64,000 nt of DNA, taken from assembly GCF_000702445.1 (NCBI RefSeq), contig NZ_JNIF01000004.1, positions 434,001 through 498,000 on the forward strand, given 5' to 3'. A program made the position numbers and the translations under genes. The notes under the pieces are model-generated. The model searched no databases. It worked only from the letters and a program-made list of their open reading frames with translations, and was not told where the DNA came from. The DNA comes from Bryobacter aggregatus MPL3 (lineage in GTDB: Bacteria; Acidobacteriota; Terriglobia; Bryobacterales; Bryobacteraceae). Positions 58,304 through 64,000 of the stretch are shown here, one piece after another (position 1 is the first letter of the stretch; each line of letters begins with the position of its first letter).

Positions 58304-58657
58304 GTTCGACTTTGTTGCTCCTGAGAAAAGCCCGGATCGCTTCGTCCACTTCCTGAGAGTTTTCCCTGATCAGGAAGTAACGAACGCCAGACATAAATCT
58401 GTACTGCAGATGGGGGAAGAGCGTCTTCAAATATAACTCTTCTCCAGGCGGTTTGTGCTGCCCTGCGCGCTTGCAAACTGCTCTGTCGTCCGTACGGAGG
58501 GGGCGGATCTGCTTTGCAAAGAAGTTGGAATAGCAGGCGTGGCCATGGAGGAAGAAGGGAGTGCCCCTGGTGATCTCGAAGGGCTGCTTGCCGGGAGCAC
58601 CACCTCTGAGGCGATGCGCGGAAGGCCGAGGAGAGACTGCAGAAGCAGACGAATCAT
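58304..58657 (-). pseudogene. possible frameshifted or truncated gene remnant between GT-C-like gene and YvlD-like gene
   Basis: This 350-base gap is not featureless. An ATG at 58657 overlaps the preceding stop (ATGA) and opens 'MIRLLLQSLLGLPRIASEVVLP', a signal-peptide-like start. About 70 bases in, the coding signal moves to another frame, reading 'GKQPFEITRGTPFFLHGHACYSNFFAKQI', 'GEELYLKTLFPHLQYRFMSGVRYFLIRENSQEVDEAIRAF' with mostly G/C third positions. That frame then runs without a stop into the YvlD-like gene. I cannot name the family. A frameshift after about codon 22 plus loss of the 3' end would explain it; chance is not excluded. Confidence 0.3.
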
Positions 58658-58899
58658 TGGAATCCAAGGCCAAAAATGGCCACACCAAGGGTGCGTTCAT
58701 CTCCTGGTGCGGTGTAGCCGGGAGATGATTCGATGCGAACTTCAACGGGGCCACTGAGCGAGTGCTTCAAGGGAAAACTCACAACGGGGATACCGCGTTC
58801 GGTGAAATGTTTCTCCCCGATCCATTCGTTGTTGAGATAGATTTTGGTGTGAATCTGTTTCAGTTGCTCGATGACGGTCTGTCCGATATTGAAACGCAC
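58654..58899 (-). CDS. C-terminal part of the GT-C-like protein beyond an in-frame amber codon
   Basis: 82 codons with no stop directly follow the TAG of the upstream gene, in the same frame, and could start at the GTG at 58899. The sequence ('RFNIGQTVIEQLKQIHTKIYLNNEWIGEKHFTERGIPVVSF', 'LSGPVEVRIESSPGYTAPGDERTLGVAIFGLGF') is a beta-sandwich type found at the C-terminus of GT-C-type membrane glycosyltransferases. It continues the strand pattern of 'GFRWTAPTATLMLAAPPGATAL' just before the TAG. So the protein was probably one of about 550 residues. Independent initiation at GTG is possible. Confidence 0.5.
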   Translation of the reverse strand: MRFNIGQTVIEQLKQIHTKIYLNNEWIGEKHFTERGIPVVSFPLKHSLSGPVEVRIESSPGYTAPGDERTLGVAIFGLGFQ

Positions 58900-60309
58900 C
58901 TAAAGGGCAGTTGCCCCGGGAGGAGCAGCCAGCATGAGTGTGGCGGTGGGCGCAGTCCAGCGGAAGCCATTCTCCTGTTCATACCAGCCAGACTTCAATT
59001 GCCAGCTCGAACTTGGTACCTGGAATTCAAGATAACTTCTCTTTGCTTCGGCAAAATGATGAGGCTGGATGGTGAGCCGATTGGTGGGCTGGAACCAGGA
59101 CAGCGTTGGGAGTTCGCGATCCTGCGCGAGTAACCTTGCGGATTCCAGTTCTGAATTGAGAATTTCCGCCATTGGCCTTTGGGTGATGAGACGGAGAGCG
59201 CCCTGCATGCCATAGAGCTGCAAACCAGGCGGTACATTCTCATAAAAGGCGGGCGGCTCGATGGGAGCCTCCTCATGTGCCTTCTGCAACTGCTCCACCC
59301 AGGCACGGGATTCTTGCGCAATGCTGAGTTCCGTCTTTCGTTTCTCTCGCAAGGCGCCATAGTTGAGCCCGCACCAGAGAAGCAACCCGGTGGCGAGCGC
59401 GCTTCGAGGTACTCGTGAGAAGACAAAGGCCAGGCCGACGCAGGCTGGGATCAGGGGCACATAAAGATAGACGCTGAAGAGCCGTGCGGGCAGAAAGAGA
59501 AGGGGGATCAGCAGTGCGAGCGTTCCCGCGAAATACTTCAGAATCTGCCATTCCCGAACGAAGTACAGAAGCGGCGCCAATAGGATGGCCCCATATCGGC
59601 TGATCGCAGCCTGCTGGGCGTAAAAAGGCAGCGTGGTCCGTAAGGAAGAGAGGTTGAATCGCAGCGTATAGGCGTTGTCCCTCCCCGCGTTGGCGCGCAA
59701 GGCTTGCAGGCCAAAATTTGCACTAATCAGAAAAAAGGGAATGGCGCGCCGCCAATGATCGAGCGCCAGTACGACGGGGAAGAAGAGCGCCACCTCTTTG
59801 GATTTGTACGCGAGCCAGAAGCTGGCGAGTGCCAGCGGCCAATAGCGGGTACTGAAGAGGAGCCAAGTGATCAGGCAGAAGCTGGCGCACAGCAGATCGA
59901 AGATGTACATCGGCTTCCAGAACGCTTCGAGCAGCGCGGTGTGGAAGAGGAAGAAGACGGTGATGGCCCAGGTGGCTAGCTCCTGCCCGGTCTTTCGCCA
60001 GACAATCCAGGCGAGCATTGCGGCATTGCAGAGGTGGATCGCAAAAAGAATCGGAATGTAGCGTGAGAAGTCGAGGCCAAAGCGCAGGCCGGCAATGCGG
60101 TAGAACATGGCGCCGGTGGGGCGCTGATTCGATTCTGAAAAAGTGGGTGTCAGCAGTTGCTTGGAGAAGGGGAAACGATCCGCGCTGGGGACCGTGGCCC
60201 AACTCAGATTATCGAGATCGTCTCCGGAAAAATAGCCCTCGAAGGCGGCCCGATTGGCAATGAGAAATAGAGTGAAGATCGCAATCGCGATCAGAAAACG
60301 CTTCATCAT
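58900..60309 (-). CDS. GT-C-like multi-pass membrane protein, interrupted by in-frame TAG
   Basis: 469 residues to a TAG at 58900-58902, with the C-terminal domain continuing after it. N-terminal 'RFLIAIAIFTLFLIANRAAFEGYFSGDDLDNLSWA' has an aspartate-rich loop after TM1 (DDLDN) as in GT-C/ArnT-like enzymes. About 9-10 membrane segments follow, then a soluble C-terminal region (from about 320). Such proteins use polyprenyl-phosphate sugars to modify envelope lipids or glycans. Its ATG overlaps the stop of the IlvD/Edd gene. Activity is uncertain because of the truncation. Confidence 0.65.
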   Translation of the reverse strand: MMKRFLIAIAIFTLFLIANRAAFEGYFSGDDLDNLSWATVPSADRFPFSKQLLTPTFSESNQRPTGAMFYRIAGLRFGLDFSRYIPILFAIHLCNAAMLAWIVWRKTGQELATWAITVFFLFHTALLEAFWKPMYIFDLLCASFCLITWLLFSTRYWPLALASFWLAYKSKEVALFFPVVLALDHWRRAIPFFLISANFGLQALRANAGRDNAYTLRFNLSSLRTTLPFYAQQAAISRYGAILLAPLLYFVREWQILKYFAGTLALLIPLLFLPARLFSVYLYVPLIPACVGLAFVFSRVPRSALATGLLLWCGLNYGALREKRKTELSIAQESRAWVEQLQKAHEEAPIEPPAFYENVPPGLQLYGMQGALRLITQRPMAEILNSELESARLLAQDRELPTLSWFQPTNRLTIQPHHFAEAKRSYLEFQVPSSSWQLKSGWYEQENGFRWTAPTATLMLAAPPGATAL

Positions 60310-61994
60310 CAGTTTCGTTTGAGAAAGTCGAAATCACAGCCGAGATGAGCCTGCTCAACGTGGTCGAGAAAGAGCTTGCCGTATCCGCGCGTGTAATGAG
60401 GTTGGGGTGCTGGGCGCTTTGCCAGCCGTTGCTCGATCGTGCCTGCAGGGACTGCCAGGGTCAACCGGCGCTCCGGAACATGCAGTTCAATCTCGTCGCC
60501 TGTCTCGACCGCTGCCAGCGGTCCGCCAATCCAGGCTTCGGGACTGATGTGCAATACAACGGTTCCGAAGCTGGTGCCGGACATGCGCGCGTCCGAAATG
60601 CGAACCACATCGGCGACTCCTTTCGCCATCAGACTCTTGGGCAGCGGCATATGACCCCACTCGGGAAAGCCCGGCGCACCGTGCGGCCCTGCATTGCGAA
60701 GCACCAGGACGCTGGAGGCATCGACGTCGAAGGACTCGTCATTCACCTTGGCCAGCATCTCGTCCTTTGACTCGAAGACGATCGCACGGCCACGCGTGGT
60801 GAGGAGAGAGGGGGAGGCTGCACTGGTCTTGATGAGCGCACCATGCGGTGCGAGGTTGCCGCGCAAGACCTTGATGCCGCCGTTCGTGTCGAGCGGATGG
60901 TTCAGGTCGCGGATTACAGGTTGTGGATGTGTGCGGTGGCCTGCCAACTGGACGCCGAGCGAGTGGCCGCTGACAGTCAGCGCATCCGGCTGGAGCAAGG
61001 GCAGCAGGTGTTGCAGGAGCGTGGCCGCGCCACCAGCGTAGGCGAAGTCTTCCATCAGGTATTGACCATGCGGTTTGAGGTCGAGCAGGAGCGGGGAAAG
61101 ATTCGAGATCGCTTCAAAATGATCGAGCGTGAGATCCACTCCGACCCGTCCGGCAATGGCAAGCAAATGGACCACCGCGTTGGTGGAAGCTCCTGCCGCC
61201 ATGAGCGCGGTGATCGCATTGTGAAACGCATGGATCGTGAGGACTTCAGATGGTTTGGGGCCCTGCCGGGCCATCTGGACTGCGCGGGTGCCGCTCTGTT
61301 CTGCGATTGTGAAACGGCGGGCATCGACGGCAGGCCAAGCGGCGGCATCGGGCAGCGTCATCCCCAGCGCTTCGGCAATGAGCGCCATCGAACTGGCTGT
61401 TCCCATCACCATGCAGTGCCCCTGTGAGCGCGCGATGGAACACTCTAACTCTTCCATGTCTCCGTCGTTCAGTTGCCCGGCGCGATAGAGATCGAAGAGC
61501 TTACGTCCGTCCGTACCGCTCCCGAGAGTTTGCCCGCGAAAGGTTCCAGAAAGCATCGGGCCGCCAGGCACCACAATCGCTGGAACATCGGCGCTTGCCG
61601 CGCCCATCAGCAAGGCCGGAATCGTCTTATCGCAGCCTCCAAGAAGGACAACCGCATCGATCGGATTGGCGCGGATCATCTCTTCGACGTCCATGCTCAT
61701 CAGATTGCGATACAGCATCGCTGTCGGCTTGAGAAACATCTCGCCCAGGCTGATGACAGGGAACTCGCAAGGCACGCCACCGGCGGCCCAAACGCCCCGT
61801 TTGACGGCTTCGGCCACTTGGGTGAGATGGCGATTGCAGGGGTTGAGGTCGGAGGCCGTATTGCAGATGCCGATCACTGGTTTGCCTTCTGTGATCGCTC
61901 GTGTGAGGCCTTGGGCGCGGAGTGTAGAGCGGCGGGCGAACGAGTAATATTCGCGCGAATCGAACCAGCCTTGAGATCGAAGTGAGGAAGCCAA
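60309..61994 (-). CDS. IlvD/Edd-family sugar-acid dehydratase
   Basis: 561 residues from a TTG at 61994. Fe-S/Mg sites are visible: 'VIGICNTASDLNPCNRHL' (first Cys), 'VVLLGGCDKTIPALLMG' (second Cys, Asp/Lys), 'ARSQGHCMVMGTASSMALIAEAL' (third Cys), and 'DARMSGTSFGTVVLHISPEA' (active-site Ser). The start 'LRSQGWFDSREYYSFARRSTLRAQGL' and size fit arabonate/xylonate/gluconate-type dehydratases better than IlvD of branched-chain synthesis. The glucarate-dehydratase-like gene two genes upstream supports sugar-acid catabolism. Confidence 0.82.
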   Translation of the reverse strand: MASSLRSQGWFDSREYYSFARRSTLRAQGLTRAITEGKPVIGICNTASDLNPCNRHLTQVAEAVKRGVWAAGGVPCEFPVISLGEMFLKPTAMLYRNLMSMDVEEMIRANPIDAVVLLGGCDKTIPALLMGAASADVPAIVVPGGPMLSGTFRGQTLGSGTDGRKLFDLYRAGQLNDGDMEELECSIARSQGHCMVMGTASSMALIAEALGMTLPDAAAWPAVDARRFTIAEQSGTRAVQMARQGPKPSEVLTIHAFHNAITALMAAGASTNAVVHLLAIAGRVGVDLTLDHFEAISNLSPLLLDLKPHGQYLMEDFAYAGGAATLLQHLLPLLQPDALTVSGHSLGVQLAGHRTHPQPVIRDLNHPLDTNGGIKVLRGNLAPHGALIKTSAASPSLLTTRGRAIVFESKDEMLAKVNDESFDVDASSVLVLRNAGPHGAPGFPEWGHMPLPKSLMAKGVADVVRISDARMSGTSFGTVVLHISPEAWIGGPLAAVETGDEIELHVPERRLTLAVPAGTIEQRLAKRPAPQPHYTRGYGKLFLDHVEQAHLGCDFDFLKRN

Positions 61995-62018
61995 GTGTCG
62001 AGTGTATCGCGGCTTAGT

Positions 62019-63128
62019 CTAGAACAGACTGGCCTGGCTGGCCTGCATCAATTGGACTTTCCGCTCGCCTCCGGCGCGCAGCCAGTACAACTCGTTCTCG
62101 CAGTCTGCGACACACTGCGCATGGCCGCGGGCACTGGCTTCCGCCAGCAACAATTCGTAGAGCCAGATCGCTTCCGCAACACGATGATTCACCCGGAAGA
62201 AAGAACCGGCCTTGCGTGCGACTCGTTCTCCGAGGGACCAATGCACCTGAAACAATTCCGGAAGAGAACGTTCAAACTCGAAAGTGCAGAACGGGAGCGT
62301 CTCCCCTTCGTGCGAGGGCGTTGCGCGCAGCATGGCATAAGGATCGAGCGGCGCGGTCTCTTCGATCTCGAGATCCGGCAGTCCAACAGCGCCGTGGGTA
62401 CGGAGGCTGAGAATCGAGGACTGCGCGGGGGGCAGGATGGGGTCGCCGTCGTAGCCGTTCACAATCCAAAGGGCACGGCCACCGGGCACGATTGCTTTGA
62501 GAGCGCCGTCCCGCAAGGCGGCAACCTGATGTGGCGCTTCCACCCAGTGCACTGCTTCAAAGTGCGGGCGCGCCAGAGTTGCAAAGTGCTGGCCAAACTG
62601 GGTTCGCACGGCAGGGCTGGGATGAGAAACCGCGAAGTTTTCCGTATTGTCGATGAGCCTTGCAAAGAGGGCTTCGAGCAGACCCGCATCCACCTCAACG
62701 GGCACTTGCGGACGAGCGATTTCCGGCTCTGGTAAGCGCGGCCGCCAGGCGATTGACCAGGCTTCAATCTGACGGAGCGCGGCGACCGGTGAGGTGGCCC
62801 AGTCAGCCCGTTTCGACTTGGCGAGCAGCGGTGGCAGTGGCAGCGAATTCAGCGTCACGATTGCTGTGGGCGCGTGAGATTCGATTCGCTCGAGCAAAGG
62901 CGCGTAGACTTCGCGCGGCGAGCCGCCCTCGGGCAAGATGTCTTGCGAGAGCAGAACAATTAAGGCATCGCCGGAGCTGCAGGCATCGGCGAGATCTTCC
63001 AGAAAGGATTCCCGGGTCACTCCGATGTGAGCCACTTGGAGGTCAGTGAGCCGATTGAGGCGGGTACGGATTGCCAACGCGGCAGCGTCCTGCGCCGCTG
63101 AGTAGAACAGCGAAATACCGGCGGACAT
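62019..63128 (-). CDS. unrecognised protein with TIR-like N-terminal region
   Basis: 369 residues, no signal peptide. The first 75 residues have a TIR-like pattern: 'ISLFYSAAQDAAALAIRTRLNRL', 'VTRESFLEDLADACSSGDALIVLLSQDILPEGGSPREVYAPLL', reminiscent of 'FISYS..D......L...L', then 'LADADVVVVLLS..FL.S'. It lacks an obvious conserved TIR Glu/Trp, so the match is partial. Residues 75-369 contain 'DWATSPVAALRQIEAWSIAWRP', 'PGGRALWIVNGYDGDP' and 'ELFQVHWSLGERVARKAGSFFRVNHRVAEAIWLYELLL', none of which I can assign. It sits between two sugar-acid dehydratases, 3 bases after the first, which is odd for a TIR protein. Confidence 0.5.
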   Translation of the reverse strand: MSAGISLFYSAAQDAAALAIRTRLNRLTDLQVAHIGVTRESFLEDLADACSSGDALIVLLSQDILPEGGSPREVYAPLLERIESHAPTAIVTLNSLPLPPLLAKSKRADWATSPVAALRQIEAWSIAWRPRLPEPEIARPQVPVEVDAGLLEALFARLIDNTENFAVSHPSPAVRTQFGQHFATLARPHFEAVHWVEAPHQVAALRDGALKAIVPGGRALWIVNGYDGDPILPPAQSSILSLRTHGAVGLPDLEIEETAPLDPYAMLRATPSHEGETLPFCTFEFERSLPELFQVHWSLGERVARKAGSFFRVNHRVAEAIWLYELLLAEASARGHAQCVADCENELYWLRAGGERKVQLMQASQASLF

Positions 63129-63131
63129 GGC

Positions 63132-64000
63132 TTACCAGCGAGGAAGAATACGTTCCCAATTGGGATCGACATGCTTGCGCATCTCGGCGGTGTCGTCGCG
63201 CTTGCGGAAGGGCAGATTGTTGTAGCGTTCCACCCCACGGGCCAACTGATCGTAATCGAGAGTTACGCCGAGGCCCGGCTTGTCCGGAATGGGTACCGCG
63301 CCATCGACAAACTTCACGCGTCCTCCGACGATCACTTCGTCGATTTCGGTCTGCCACGGATAATGCGTATCGCAGGCATGGGTGAGGTGTGGGGACGCGC
63401 AAGCCGCATGGGCCATTGTCATCATGCTGACGCCCAGGTGGTTGTTCGAGTGCATTGAAAGTCCTAAGCCCAATACCTCGCAGAGTTCACTGAGTTGCTT
63501 CTGCTTCCGCAGGCCACCCCAGTAATGCGGGTCGCTGAGGATGATCTGCACGGCGTCAAGCTCTTTGGCTTGTGGCACATGCGCGAAGCAGGTGGTGGCA
63601 ACATTCGATGCAAAGAGAGTGTTGACGCCCTCAGCGAGAAGACGCTTGCGAACTTCGGCCATGCCTTCGAGACTCGCGCAAGGATCTTCGAGATAACCGC
63701 CGCCCGACAGTTCCTCGCGCAAGGCAATACCGATCTGGACGCTGGTATCGACACTCCAGGCGCAATTCGGATCGATGCGCAGAGGATAGGATGGACCAAA
63801 GGCGGCGCGGAGCGCACGGATGGTTTCGATTTCGACTTCCGGATCGAGAACGCCGCCCTTCAGCTTGATCTCGCGAAAGCTATATTCCTCAATGAAGCGG
63901 CGGCATTGCTCGACGATCGTTTCAGGAGAGAGGCACTCGCCGTACTTATCTTCGCGGGCATCGCTTCCCGTACCACCACCGCCGGCATGCTTATAGAACA
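63132..64000 (-). CDS. glucarate-dehydratase-like enolase-superfamily protein (5' end outside window)
   Basis: About 289 codons are visible; the frame runs off the right edge. Enolase-superfamily residues are in order: Lys-x-Lys in 'REIKLKGGVLDPE', Asp in 'RIDPNCAWS', Glu in 'YLEDPCAS', Asn in 'ASNVATT', and the catalytic His in 'LGLSMHSNNHLGVSMM', the glucarate dehydratase signature. The C-terminus ends '...ERILPRW'. It dehydrates D-glucarate or a related aldarate. It is the first visible gene of the operon leading into the TIR-like protein and the IlvD/Edd dehydratase, 3 bases before the former. Confidence 0.83.
   Translation of the reverse strand, partial: FYKHAGGGGTGSDAREDKYGECLSPETIVEQCRRFIEEYSFREIKLKGGVLDPEVEIETIRALRAAFGPSYPLRIDPNCAWSVDTSVQIGIALREELSGGGYLEDPCASLEGMAEVRKRLLAEGVNTLFASNVATTCFAHVPQAKELDAVQIILSDPHYWGGLRKQKQLSELCEVLGLGLSMHSNNHLGVSMMTMAHAACASPHLTHACDTHYPWQTEIDEVIVGGRVKFVDGAVPIPDKPGLGVTLDYDQLARGVERYNNLPFRKRDDTAEMRKHVDPNWERILPRW

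Noticed and set aside
58900-58902. TAG decoded as pyrrolysine or other recoded stop
   Set aside because: Pyrrolysine is used in methylamine methyltransferases and needs pyl genes, none of which is present. A mutation or sequencing error is simpler.
62019-63128. Calling the TIR-like gene an anti-phage defence system
   Set aside because: There are no defence neighbours, the TIR match is partial, and the genomic context is sugar-acid catabolism.
1-64000. tRNA, rRNA, CRISPR arrays, insertion sequences or integrases
   Set aside because: I looked for clover-leaf patterns, direct repeats with spacers, terminal inverted repeats and transposase motifs and saw none. The reading was by eye, so short or divergent elements could be missed.

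Overview
The window is a dense, high-GC bacterial chromosome segment. The gene content points to Acidobacteriota, probably the Bryobacterales/Solibacter-type lineage. The grounds are an Oar-type TonB-dependent receptor with an N-terminal carboxypeptidase-regulatory domain beside Gfo/Idh and sugar-epimerase genes, a DUF1080 protein, many small exported proteins of unknown function, and an ECF sigma/anti-sigma/TPR-CHAT operon. This assignment is inferred from protein families; no rRNA gene is present. I see no prophage, insertion sequence, CRISPR array, tRNA or rRNA.

Layout. 1-5.5 kb: the end of a LecA-like lectin; a PAP2 phosphatase with an LssY_C/beta-barrel protein; moaB; a cytochrome c'-like protein; clpS; a ydcH-like gene. 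5.7-16.9 kb: a HTH regulator with an AHSA1/SRPBCC protein; a TPR-like protein, MFS transporter, glycosyltransferase and GNAT cluster; an acetyl-xylan-esterase-like hydrolase with a GT28-type glycosyltransferase; a second PAP2 protein; proline dehydrogenase. 17-24 kb: a LolA-like protein with an S41 peptidase; a rhodanese; an agmatine-to-putrescine operon (aguB, aguA and a 60-residue membrane protein); a Tat-exported FAH-family protein; a DUF2252 protein. 24-29 kb: a two-gene assembly-line-like cassette, FkbH-ACP followed by GT4-GT4-thioesterase. 29-37 kb: a membrane PAS protein, a LarA homologue, a microprotein, a Rid-Rid-NTF2 protein, an Nramp-type transporter, an FAD oxidoreductase, a TPR protein and an SDR.

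37.4-44.1 kb: a TonB receptor, a membrane-anchored CobN-like chelatase and a DUF4198 protein form one operon with a possible Fur box. This resembles tetrapyrrole or metal acquisition of the HmuR/HmuS or BtuB/CobN type. 44.1-52.4 kb: a small decayed gene, then a receptor-led carbohydrate-type operon (Oar receptor, Gfo/Idh, LacI, DJ-1, epimerase, FkbM methyltransferase) with palindromes upstream that look like a LacI-family operator. 52.4-56.5 kb: an operon of ECF sigma factor, zinc-finger anti-sigma-like protein and TPR-CHAT protease. 56.5-64 kb: an RlmA-like methyltransferase, a DUF1080 protein, a YvlD-like membrane protein, and a minus-strand sugar-acid operon (glucarate-dehydratase-like, a TIR-like protein, an IlvD/Edd dehydratase and a GT-C-like membrane protein broken by an in-frame amber codon).

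The strongest candidate for an undescribed system is the FkbH-ACP / GT-GT-TE cassette at 24.0-29.0 kb. The membrane-anchored chelatase operon and the sigma/anti-sigma/CHAT operon follow.
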